The notes under the pieces are model-generated. The model ran no database searches, was not told the DNA's origin, and saw nothing but the letters and a program-made list of their open reading frames with translations. 64,000 nucleotides of DNA from Halichondria panicea (lineage: Eukaryota > Porifera > Demospongiae > Suberitida > Halichondriidae): assembly GCF_963675165.1 (NCBI RefSeq), contig NC_087381.1, positions 248,001 to 312,000 on the forward strand, written 5' to 3'. Of this stretch, positions 44,301 to 53,413 are shown in pieces; within the stretch, counting starts at the first letter, position 1; every line of letters begins with the position of its first letter. A program made the translations under genes and the position numbers.

Positions 44301-47300
44301 TGCAAAAATGGGTCAACTGATATTTGATTTGAACATACCAACTGAAAGAGCTCCTTTTAAGCTTTCAGAACCACAATATCATTGAAATTGGGTCACCAGA
44401 ACTAAAGTTATGGCTGCTCAAAAAATGAATTTTGGCACCAGCGTCTTTGAACGGCCATAAATTTGTTACAATTCTTTATTTTCTGACAGCTTTATAAGGA
44501 GCTCTTTTAAAATAATGATATATTTAATTAATACGAAAACTAGTTGTAATTATATTGCTGCATCATCCTCTTATCTCTGGTTCCATCTCCAGGAAAGTAC
44601 GTGAAGCAAGGCCAAGTGTTGAGAGCCAAAGCACAACTAGAAGCCCTTCAAACGCAGATAGCTTCCGTTGCTAGGAAGACCGGTATCTCCTCGGCAACCA
44701 AATTGGCGCTGATTGCCCCCCAAGATGGTAACGACGGGGGCATCCCCAACACCGAGTGGTGGGACGCAGTCATCATATCTGGCGAGAGGTAAGAGTGATC
44801 GAATACTGGTATAATTCGAGGGTATAAATGTTTGCGGTTTTCGCTGATTAAAGCATGTACCGCGCAGTTCACATTTATACCCACAAATTTAATATCGCAT
44901 GCATGCATGCTGCAGAAAGGCTGCTATTTCCACGAAAATTAAATCCGCGAAAGTTTATACCCTTGAAATATACACTACCGTGTTCATGTAGCGCGTAATA
45001 ATCATAATTTAAAAAAATGGTGCTACAATGAAAATATTAAAGTTTCGTATACATTAGAGAGTGGTGCTATAATTAGAACAAAAATATGGTAGTTCAGAAC
45101 AGTACAAAATAAATAACGTGAATTGCTATTCTGTTAGTATTCTCAGTTGTGGCCATCCTTTCACTCGTCTCACTGCCCTCACAAGGTCGGCTGCATTATC
45201 CACCCACTCCACTCTCACACGCCCCCTCGTGGTTGTTACGACGACCACGCTCCCGTGTTCGGACTCTAAACAGATGTGACGTATATCTAGAAGCGGTATA
45301 AACGATTTGTGCAAATAGCATTTTCTCCATCCCCTATAGTGCAGTCCCTTGTTGGTCAGATGGAGGTCCCACTTGGCACGATTAAGACAGCACCAGCCAC
45401 AGTAGAACGGTATCAATGGTAGTCCCAGTATACTGGCTGCCATTACTGATATAACGCAAGCATCTTTACGATTGACAGCTCTCTTACTCAATTTCCCGTT
45501 GAATGTTGTTAGTTCGATGTCTTCTTTCCTTGTACGCCTCTCCCAGACTGTTGTGTCCATTTTCTCAGCTGCTGCTGCTTCCAAATCAACTTTTATAATA
45601 GTAGAGTATTCTTGTGCTGGACTGTACTCACTGAAAGTGACTGTTGTCCTTGAGACATCTTCTTCTCTCTGCTTCTCTGCCATAGCATCTTCATAGCTAG
45701 GTGGTGGTGGAGGAGTCTTGTGATACATCGTTTCACTAGCTATCTCTCTTCAAATTGTTGTTGAAAGTTGAAAGTCGTACTCTTGTTATTACAGCTACTG
45801 TTATTACAGCTACATGTACTCTCTTTAATAGCTTCTTTAGTGATTGTAAACAATCTGTCTGTGTACTCAACCTTAGTTGCTATGGGAGGGTAATTGCTGG
45901 TATCTATGACGCTATGAATGCTGTTACTGATTAGTGTTGCTCAGTGTTAAGCATGTTAGAATGCTGCCTTGGTTGCTATACTGGCCTGTAATAGAGCTAA
46001 CTAAGCCTCTCAGTGATATTATCCTAGAAGGAAGACTGAGTTAAACTGTAAATAGAGCTGGAGTATAAGACACTTAATATATTGATACACTGTGTGGGTT
46101 GTGACATGTTGTAAGTAGTTGCTATTAATACTGGTGTAGGAAGATCCTGTTCTGTGGCTCTCCAGGAAAAGTTGTTACAATTGTTCACTGACTGTGTTCG
46201 GGTTTCCTGATGCTCCATTGATTCCTTCCCATTAGTACAGTCATGCATAACCATAGTAACGTGTTAGATTGCATGCAAGCAGTGAGTGGGAGTATTGTAT
46301 GCATAATTATTCTGTAGCAACGGATTCTTTCCTCCAAACAAGTATATTCATTACAATAATAATAACTTTCCGTATAGCATTTTTTTTTCGTGGATTGCTC
46401 AAGCTAAACACTACATTTCGCGGATTTTATTTTCGAGGATAGAGCTTCAAATGACCACATCCCTATAGTAGTGAGGTTCAATCCGCGAAAACTGCTAAAT
46501 ATTAGCTCCTAGAAAATAAAGCGCTACTGACAGTGTGTAAAGTAAAATACATATTTAACGTAATTTTGCAGTAGCTAGCTAGAAATTATCATAACATTTA
46601 TTATCAAAAAAATGAAGTAACTTAATATTATAGCCACACCTTAACCACACCCACATGTATGTTATAGCCACACCTTAACCACACCCACATGTATGTTGTA
46701 AGTTACGACTGTACAGTATTTAAAAGTTACAGATCGTTTCCATGTGATAACTTCGATCAATATTCTCGTTCTGTTTCTTTACAGCTGCCACAAATCTCGG
46801 CGCATTTTTCACATTTCGTAGCACCAAATAGTCGCCATAGCGATAGCAAGGACATGTAGCTATCTCCGCAATTTGATCTCGATTGACATACACACGAATC
46901 GAAGTTGATCCCACTATGGCGATGTTTTGAACCTCCTGTAAGGGTATAAACCACGTCTCCCTCCAGCCAAGGAATGATGACGTGTACTGGATGCCGTCAG
47001 TTGTTAGATAGAGCTTCCATTGCCTCAAAGAAAGTAACATCGATATACTTATCCATACCAGTAACGGTAGCAGTGGTAGCGCTAGTATACATAATACTAG
47101 ATAGACACAAGTTACGGTCTTGTGTTCAAGCTCTCCATGTATTAGAATATCTGTATTTCTTTCTTCTCTAGCTTGTGTGCTTGTTACAGAGCCGTAGCTA
47201 CATGTAGTAGCCATCTTGTGTGTGTGTATAGTGACGTAGCTAGAGAGATGGTTGTACAGAGATAGGCTATTATAGACAATGGGGAAATGGCTGTCATTGT

Positions 47301-49798
47301 GTCCTGTAAGTGTGTGTGTATTCTATCACCATTATTACTAGCAAGTCTTTGCAAATGAATTAACAGAAATGTTGACAATTTGTACCCTAAGGTGACATAT
47401 TTTTGCGGGTATTCATTTCAGCTATTTCTGCAAATTAAAGTAAAATCACCAAAAATGTGTACTCGCAGATAATTGGAAAATGCATATACATGTCTGCTAA
47501 CATTCCTCCTCCACACACACACACAGCTACGCCGACGCCACCCTCTCCCAAATTCCACCCCAGTCACGCTTCAAAGGCATCACAAGTCTGATCGAACATC
47601 CAGTGAAAGTACAGCCTCCAGCAGAACCAAACAAAATGGCCGCCCTCCCGATTATCCTGACATCAAGAGAGAGGAAGAAGCTCCGAAAGCAGCGGAGGAG
47701 AGAGGCAGAGAGGGAGAAACAAGAGAAGATACAGTTCGGTCTTATTGACAAACCTGAACCAAAGGTGAGTAGCTAGGGTCCGTTATCTGAGTTAAAATTT
47801 TGAAAATGGACCTGTTTTGATGTCTAACTTTTTGCGGCCATAACTTTTGTTTCGTTGGTCCCAGAACGTTAATTTTACGATTTTCTGAAAGCTTAGAGAG
47901 AGGCCTTTCAGATGATGTGTTAAAACCAAAAGTCTATTTTTGACCTGGTTTCGACAAAAAACCATGGGCTATAGCTATAGCCCATTGTTTTTTCCCGAAA
48001 ATAGGAAATTCTGGTCCGTTCCAAATTTGGGATTTAAGCACACCATTTGAACGGGCTCCGTTTAAGCTTTCATAAAACCATAAAATCGTTGAATTTGGAC
48101 CATTAGAACTTGTGTTTTTGTAATCTCATCCACTATTCCCTCCCTCCAAACACCAGGTCCGTATTAGCAACCTGATGAGAGTGTTGGGCAGTGAGGCAGT
48201 ACAAGATCCCACTAAAGTGGAGGCACATGTCCGAGCTCAGATGGCCGAGAGACAAAGGTGTGTGGGTGTGAGTGTGGGCGTGTGTGTGTGGGGGGGGCGT
48301 GTGTGTGTGAGCAACGACAGACTAGTACTGTGATCCTGATAATATGAGCTATAGCTGTACATATGGAGTCCTCTTAGAAACTTGACAACGACAGCAAACT
48401 AATACTGCACTATAATTATACAGACCCAGAGCATAATAATTATTACAGTGTACATTGTATAATTATGTGCAACTTTATTCCAATGTTTTGTTTCTTCCTT
48501 TATTACCTCCAGGACGCACGAGGCGGCTAACTTGTCTCGTAAGCTCACGCCCGCGCAAAGAAGTGCTAAGAAAGTGGCAAAGATGAAGGAAGACTTGTCA
48601 TGTGGTGTGCATGTGACTGTATACAGGGTTCACGACCTCTCGAAGCCGGCAATAAAGTTCAAAGTGGATATGAACGCACAGCAGTTGCACTTGACTGGTT
48701 GTGTCATGTTATTCCCCGATGTCAACCTCGTTATTGTGGAGGGAGGTACGTAGGTCATGTGATCAGTAGTCATTGTCATGTGACTGAGGGATGGTTGTAA
48801 CTTTACTATATTGACGGTCTACATGTACATGTATAGTGACATGCCCAGAATATTTGCAGTGGTGGCTATTTTTCAATCCTCAATCTCTCTCAATTTAGCA
48901 TACAAATTTGCCTCTTTATAGCCTGGTATTAACCAAGATGTGGTTATATTTTGTCTAGTGGTGGTTAGTACCAACCACCACTGACCAGTGTGTGGGCACA
49001 TCCCTGAGATTGTATGTGTGGTCATTGTGAATCAGTACATGTGATGCAATATTCCCCCAGGCAACATGTATGCCCACACACTCCCCCAGGCTACATGTAT
49101 GCCCACACACTCCCCCACGCTACATGTATGCCCACACACTCCCCCAGGCTACATGTATGCCCACACACTCCCCCAGGCTATGCCCTCACACTCCCCCGGG
49201 CTATGCCCACACACTCCCCCGGGCTATGCCCACACACTCCCCCAGGCTATGCCCTCACACTCCCCCAGGCTATGCCCTCAGGCTTGTCCATGTATTCAGT
49301 GACTTGTGTATGCAGGTCCTAAAGCACTGAAGAAGTTTAAGAGGCTCATGATGAACAGGATAAAGTGGAAGCCCAAGAAAGCGGCAGCAGGTGTGTGTGT
49401 GTGTGGTGTGGGCGTGTGTGTGGTGTGGGCGTATATGTGTGTGTGGAGTGTGCTTTATGACATTTGCCTTTAGCTTAGAGGTTGCCTGAATTTTGGGACC
49501 AAATCTTATTCCATTACTATAACAACAAGATTAATTGATCTCCTCTGTTTTACCTCTAATCTGTCCCCCCCCCCCCATAGATGATGATAACGACTCGGAC
49601 GGTGAAGGTCATGTGACTAACATGTGCAGTGTGGTGTGGGAGGGGGTGGTCCACGACAGGGCGTTCAATGATTGGAGAGTGCGTAACTTCCCCACCGAGC
49701 CTCTCGCACGGGATCATCTCAAGCGACATAAGATTGAACATTATTGGGACCTGGCGCTGAGTCAGCGAATTGTAGAGCAGGAAGAGGAGGAGTCTTGA
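41319..49798 (+). CDS. PRPF3: U4/U6 small nuclear ribonucleoprotein Prp3, 660 residues, 12 exons
   Basis: Exons: 41319-41460, 41843-42016, 42833-42981, 43176-43307, 43440-43604, 43793-43952, 44593-44788, 47527-47764, 48157-48257, 48513-48745, 49316-49390, 49581-49798; phases join and length agrees with human PRPF3 (683). It is part of the U4/U6.U5 tri-snRNP and binds U4/U6 RNA in the nucleus. The N-terminal PWI domain reads [29 protein letters not shown] and [15 protein letters not shown] follow. The PRP3 core includes [54 protein letters not shown] and [12 protein letters not shown], and the C-terminal DUF1115 part ends [11 protein letters not shown]. Intron 7 (2.7 kb) hosts two antisense intronless genes. 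The part from intron 7 onward is duplicated downstream. An AATAAA lies near 49,990. Confidence 0.94.
42040..42800. repeat. Two adjoining foldback repeats in PRPF3 intron 2
   Basis: Two copies of the AAGCTTTCAGAAAAT family lie head to tail (about 42,100-42,420 and 42,460-42,800), each with GACCATGGGCTATAAT in the centre. They fill nearly the whole 816-bp intron. Confidence 0.85.
44300..44520. repeat. Partial foldback repeat in PRPF3 intron 6
   Basis: One arm of the family (CTTTTAAGCTTTCAGAACCA, GGGTCACCAGAACTAAAGTT, CTTTGAACGGCCATAA) with most of the other arm missing. A diverged 60-bp tandem block (GGCACAGTGCTTCCTTTGAT, TCTGCCCACTCA twice) precedes it at 44,100-44,265. Confidence 0.7.
44810..44990. 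repeat. MITE-like element in PRPF3 intron 7
   Basis: Same family as the myosin intron 20 and 24 elements: ATTCGAGGGTATAAATGTTT at the left end, GTTTATACCCTTGAAATATA at the right, and GCATGCATGCATGC in the middle. Confidence 0.8.
45126..45728 (-). CDS. Intronless membrane protein with PPSY motif, 200 residues, nested in PRPF3 intron 7
   Basis: A single open frame starts [24 protein letters not shown] is a PPxY motif of the kind bound by WW domains of NEDD4-type ligases. A hydrophobic segment ([20 protein letters not shown], about residues 90-115) is probably a membrane hairpin or single span. It is followed by a beta-rich C-terminal part: [25 protein letters not shown], and AVRRVKGW. The C-terminal pattern W..YLT.KGI.Y / FIPL.EI..I / NA..F..AVK is shared with the genes at 46,720 and 52,472, so this is a paralogous family, perhaps with a PH-like fold. 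I do not recognise a named family. It is antisense to PRPF3 and wholly intronic, implying its own promoter. Confidence 0.7.
   Translation of the reverse strand: MYHKTPPPPPSYEDAMAEKQREEDVSRTTVTFSEYSPAQEYSTIIKVDLEAAAAEKMDTTVWERRTRKEDIELTTFNGKLSKRAVNRKDACVISVMAASILGLPLIPFYCGWCCLNRAKWDLHLTNKGLHYRGWRKCYLHKSFIPLLDIRHICLESEHGSVVVVTTTRGRVRVEWVDNAADLVRAVRRVKGWPQLRILTE
46720..47214 (-). CDS. Intronless membrane protein, 164 residues, nested in PRPF3 intron 7
   Basis: The frame starts [20 protein letters not shown]. Residues about 34-60 are strongly hydrophobic with a central LPLLPLL break ([20 protein letters not shown]), fitting a re-entrant or two-span hairpin. The tail has [32 protein letters not shown] and [12 protein letters not shown], as in its paralogues at 45,126 and 52,472. 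The first half of this gene is part of the segmental duplication and recurs at 51,902-52,135, truncated at the duplication edge. The function is unknown; conservation of frame in three paralogues argues for real proteins. Confidence 0.65.
   Translation of the reverse strand: MATTCSYGSVTSTQAREERNTDILIHGELEHKTVTCVYLVLCILALPLLPLLVWISISMLLSLRQWKLYLTTDGIQYTSSFLGWRETWFIPLQEVQNIAIVGSTSIRVYVNRDQIAEIATCPCYRYGDYLVLRNVKNAPRFVAAVKKQNENIDRSYHMETICNF
47810..48120. repeat. Foldback repeat in PRPF3 intron 8
   Basis: Family member with GATTTTCTGAAAGCTTAGAG, a centre of AACCATGGGCTATAGCTATA, and TTTAAGCTTTCATAAAACCA. It is carried along in the segmental duplication (53,690-54,000). Confidence 0.85.
49058..49285 (+). 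repeat. Minisatellite in PRPF3 intron 10 (copy A)
   Basis: About nine units of 24-30 bp built from CTCCCCCAGGCTATGCCCAC, with an ACATGTAT insert in the first four. Copy B at 54,930-54,980 has only two units, so the array expanded or shrank after the duplication. Confidence 0.9.
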
Positions 49799-50780
49799 TC
49801 GCATGATCACATGATATAGTCACATGACATATTGGACATTATACATGACTTTTTGTAGATATCTATTATAAAACAAGAACTTTGCTTAAGAATATCTAAT
49901 TATAGGTCATTATTTTAATTTTTGTTGAATAGTATGTATACATGTACGTACATGTTGAGGTGATTATGCTGTTAATTGTCAATTTATCAATAAATTTGTT
50001 GAGTATCTGTCAGAATAGTGAAAGCGGAAGAGATAATAATTATAATATGACAGTTCTGAGTCTTACAAAGATTTGCTTTGAACACGGTGAATAACTATTG
50101 TGTACATGATGTTGACTTTATAGCCTCGATTCCAGGCCGCTCTCAATTGAGAAAGACAACTAACCCTCTCTATAGTAGTGAGAGGGGCTGGGATCGAGGC
50201 TATTGACTTTACTGCTTGCTCTATATACACATGATGTGCATCCGCTGTATATAATTATGTGCTTATTATGTATACATAATCCATATGCACATACCACATT
50301 AATCTTTGTCACTCTCAATTATATAATAAGCCAAAACAATGGCAAGCAGATCATAAAAACCTATATATATAATAAAAATTATACTGAGTGCCAACGTTAA
50401 AAAAAAAAGCGGTCTGGCCAGAAACTGCTTAGGGGGTAAGGTACTACTTTTTAGGGTAGCATAAGTACTGCTTTTCGAAAGCAGCATAAGTACTACTTTT
50501 AACGGTAGCATAAGTACTGCTTTTGAGGGCAGCATAAGTACTGCTTTTGAGGGCAGCATAAGTACTACTTTTTAGGTAGCATAAGTACTACTTTTTAAGG
50601 TAGCATAAGTACTGCTTTCGAGGGCAGCATAAAGTACACTACACCGAGCAGTGCATACTGAGGTTACAGAACTCCGGATAAAGTAGCGCTCTGGGGTGGG
50701 CCAGTTTCCCGACACCCAACCACCAGCTCCGGAGCCCCATGAATAACCCAAGCGCTACATTGGGTCACCGGAAGTGGTTT
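49799..50780. other. PRPF3 3' flank with tandem repeats, no gene
   Basis: Contains the end of duplication copy A (to about 50,050); a hairpin at about 50,122-50,207 (ATAGCCTCGATTCCAGGCCG against GGCTGGGATCGAGGCTAT); and about eight imperfect 23-25-bp units of GCATAAGTACTGCTTTTGAG at 50,450-50,640. TCACATGA motifs cluster at 49,800-49,830. No open frame of note. Confidence 0.65.
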
Positions 50781-51060
50781 GTATAAAGTGGGCACTGCAG
50801 CCTTGCAGGTGCAGAGACAAGCCCCTCCCTCTCACTCTCTGGCCACACCTCTCTTGAGAAATGAAACACACAGAAGGAAGGAATGTTATTTGACACTCAC
50901 AGTACAGTGCTGGCTAGAGGACCTGGTGAATATAACACAAAGCCTTAAGGAGGGTAAATCTACTCTTGTCAGTAAAATATCGAATATGACTTTATATGTA
51001 CCCCATATTCTCGTACAGACAACACCTCTCCAAGCATACTATTACAATATTAAGAACCAT

Positions 51061-51141
51061 GGACAATTTGGAGGACCCTTTATCGTACACAATTTGGAGG
51101 ACCCTTTATCGTACACAATTTGGAGGACCCTTTATCGTACC
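51061..51141 (+). repeat. 26-bp tandem triplicate
   Basis: ATTTGGAGGACCCTTTATCG with TACACA is repeated three times in a row (about 51,064-51,139). It lies within the reductase-like open frame; 26 is not a multiple of 3, so each copy is read in a different frame, yet no stop arises. Confidence 0.9.
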
Positions 51142-51696
51142 TACCGGACCCTCCTGACGAGTCGTTGCCTAGCGATTGTTGTGTGTGGCACAGGGTGCAC
51201 TCCATGCGTTAACGTTATGGACATCTACCACGATGAGCTGCAAACATGGACGACACTGGTTGCCATGACTCCACTGGAAAGAGCCGCTTGGAGACGTGAA
51301 AAACTGGGACGTTTAGAGGGAAGAGAGTTACCTGTCAAGTCTGCATTGTCTACGAATGAGTTCACAGCACTTACGGTGAAGGATATTGTACAAGTTACAG
51401 AGGATTCACTTGTGTACACTATATCTCTGCCTGATGGTCGTTGCCTGGGTTACCAGCCTGGCCAGCACTGCATACTCAGGGGAGTGATACCCTAACCCTT
51501 CCATCTATTGTGGTACTAAACATAATTGTAACTGAGTAGCCTGCTCTGTCTATATATTGTACACGTACCCAAGCTTACTATATAGTGTTAATATTTCTAC
51601 AGGGGGTTTGTTGATTCTTCCGAATGCTCTGTGACTAGACAGTACACACCAATCTCTCCACCGGATGAAGATGGTTCCTTTGCTGTGCTTATCAAG

Positions 51697-51822
51697 GTGA
51701 GCAGCCAGCACACACAGTATGCCATAATGGTTATCAAGGTGAGCAGCCAGCACACACAGTATGCCATAATGGTTATCAAGGTGAGCAGCCAGCACACACA
51801 GTATGCCATAATGGTTATCTGT
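51697..51822 (+). repeat. 42-bp tandem triplicate carrying a splice donor
   Basis: GTGAGCAGCCAGCACACACA followed by GTATGCCATAATGGTTATCAAG starts at 51,697, 51,739 and 51,781. Each unit begins with the donor-like AAG/GTGAGC that ends the YTPIS exon. The unit is 14 codons and open in the exon frame, so use of the second or third donor would insert 14 or 28 residues. Confidence 0.95.
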
Positions 51823-51901
51823 ATGTCCTATAGTAACCTCTCTAAGTTGTACAAAGATGGACGTGTGTCGGAGATGATTAGAGCGTGGGCGGTGGGAACA
51901 G

Positions 51902-52135
51902 TGACGTGTACTGGATGCCGTCAGTTGTTAGATAGAGCCTCCATTGCCTCAAAGAAAGTAACATCGATATACTTATCCATACAAGTAATGGTAGCAGAGG
52001 TAGCACTAGTATACATAATACTAGATAGACACAAGTTACGGTCTTGTGTTCAAGCTCTCCTTGAATTAGAATATCTTCTGTATTTCTTTCTTCTCTAGCT
52101 TGTGTGCTTGTTACAGAGCCGTAGCTAGTAGCCAT
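51902..52135 (-). pseudogene. Truncated copy of the 46,720 membrane-protein gene
   Basis: Starts [20 protein letters not shown] and keeps the hydrophobic hairpin and [11 protein letters not shown], but the duplicated segment ends there and the frame closes in unrelated sequence. The C-terminal beta part present in the 46,720 gene is missing, so it is probably non-functional. Confidence 0.75.
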
Positions 52136-52471
52136 CTTGTGTGTGTATGTATAGTGACGTAGCTAGAGAGATGGTTGTACAGAGATAGGCTATTATAGAC
52201 AATGGGGAAATGGCTACCATTGTGTTTATGTCTAAACTGTGTAAGTGTGTGTGTACTCTAGAATGTTTTGCAAGTGTTTGCATTATTATCTTTGATGCTC
52301 ACAAAAGAGTTACGATATACATTTAAATACATTAACTTTTTACTACAGACAATTTAGTTGCTACGGTATTAGCTATCGGGCTCATAATTATAGTCAATAA
52401 TGATTATTCAACTATTTGTATGTATGTAGTTTGACATCTTAAGTCATTTATAAGTTAGTACAGAAGTTCTT

Positions 52472-53221
52472 TTATAGCCGCTCTGTCTCAGCCTGCACAG
52501 TATTCAGTTCTCTTTGACCGTGCTGCTCTTCTTTAACAGCAGCTGTAAACTGGCGTGCATTATTCATTGGGCCCAATACTATCTCCTTGGCACCACACGT
52601 CCATAAATAACAAGTTTTATCGGTTTTGACTCGAATGTTGATATAGTTACTGTGATATCGGTACACACGGATGTTTGTAATTTCGTCAATTGGAATCAGT
52701 TTTGTTGAATCTTTTACAAAGCATGAGCAGCACGCTTTGTTGTCCAGGGCAACTGTGTACCAGATGCCTTTGCTGGTTAGGTACGTCCGCCATTTCTTTT
52801 TGTATGCGCAATAGCCACAAAGGCACCAAATGAAGAAAGGAAAAAGACCAAGCAAAATTGCAACACAACACAAAATTGGGCCGAGAATTGCTTTGGCAAA
52901 AATGAAAAGCTTGACTCCAAATTTGATTCCTTTATTACGTTTTTCTCGATTGAAAACATCGTCTAAAATTGCTTCACAAATAATCTCGTTGCCATGTTCA
53001 TCCACTGGAATGGAAATCAATTCTCCCTCCATTAAACTATCCACTGGAATGGAAATGGATTCTTGACTTCCCTCCATTGAACTAGCTCTAGAACTGCCTG
53101 TGCTAGTAGCACCTTCTGTAGTAGTAGCTTCATGGAGAACAGGCGAAGAAGTTGGAGAAATAGGAATAGCAACGTTTGTAGCCATCTCTTTTCTTTGTTG
53201 TGCTAGTCTACATTGTACCAT
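52472..53221 (-). CDS. Intronless membrane protein, 249 residues (third family member)
   Basis: The frame starts MVQCRLAQQRKEMATNVAIP; a start at the second Met (MATNVAIP) is equally possible and matches the MAT start of the paralogue. The N-terminal about 95 residues are Ser/Thr-rich and acidic with SISIPVDS and LISIPVDE repeats. A long hydrophobic region (about 105-140, LFIFAKAILGPILCCVAILL then GLFPFFIWCLCGYCAY) is followed by WRTYLTSKGIWYTVAL, KLIPIDEITNIRVYR and NARQFTAAVKEE, the family signature. It lies upstream of PRPF3 copy B exon 8, in the place corresponding to the copy A intron, but has no counterpart there. It is unusually Cys-rich in and after the membrane segment. Confidence 0.7.
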   Translation of the reverse strand: MVQCRLAQQRKEMATNVAIPISPTSSPVLHEATTTEGATSTGSSRASSMEGSQESISIPVDSLMEGELISIPVDEHGNEIICEAILDDVFNREKRNKGIKFGVKLFIFAKAILGPILCCVAILLGLFPFFIWCLCGYCAYKKKWRTYLTSKGIWYTVALDNKACCSCFVKDSTKLIPIDEITNIRVYRYHSNYINIRVKTDKTCYLWTCGAKEIVLGPMNNARQFTAAVKEEQHGQRELNTVQAETERL

Positions 53222-53413
53222 ATAATTATATGTATGGAGATTTTCTTTGACTGATTGTTTTCGAGGCTTACAGTATTTTTTGACTGTTTCAAAAATGTGT
53301 ATATCTTTCTGTTTACACTTTTTTATATTAATTTTATATTATAATTATTATTGTATTTTATCCTCATAACTCATCATGTACGCTAATATTCCTCCACCCA
53401 CACACACACACAG

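Larger units (their letters stand above)
50801..51901 (+). pseudogene. Fragment of a cytochrome b5 reductase-like gene, cut at the duplication junction
   Basis: The long frame to 51,495 contains VVCGTGCTPCVNVMDIYHDE, matching the oxidoreductase-like Cys motif (CGxGCxxCV...Y..EL), then TVKDIVQVTEDSLVYTISLP and YQPGQHCILRG of an FAD-binding ferredoxin-reductase domain. A second exon (51,603-51,696) reads VTRQYTPISPPDEDGSFAVL with IK, and a third (from 51,847) LYKDGRVSEMIRAWAVGT. This order matches NADH-cytochrome b5 reductase-like (CYB5RL-type) proteins. Sequence then switches at 51,902 to the duplicated segment, so the NAD-binding half is missing. The phase between the first two pieces does not join cleanly. 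The 5' part (50,801-51,150) includes a 26-bp triplicate and no recognised domain. Confidence 0.65.

Noticed and set aside
49014..49330. His/Pro/Thr-rich open frames (PHTPPGYA repeats)
   Set aside because: They read an intronic minisatellite of PRPF3 in three frames; open only because the unit lacks stops.
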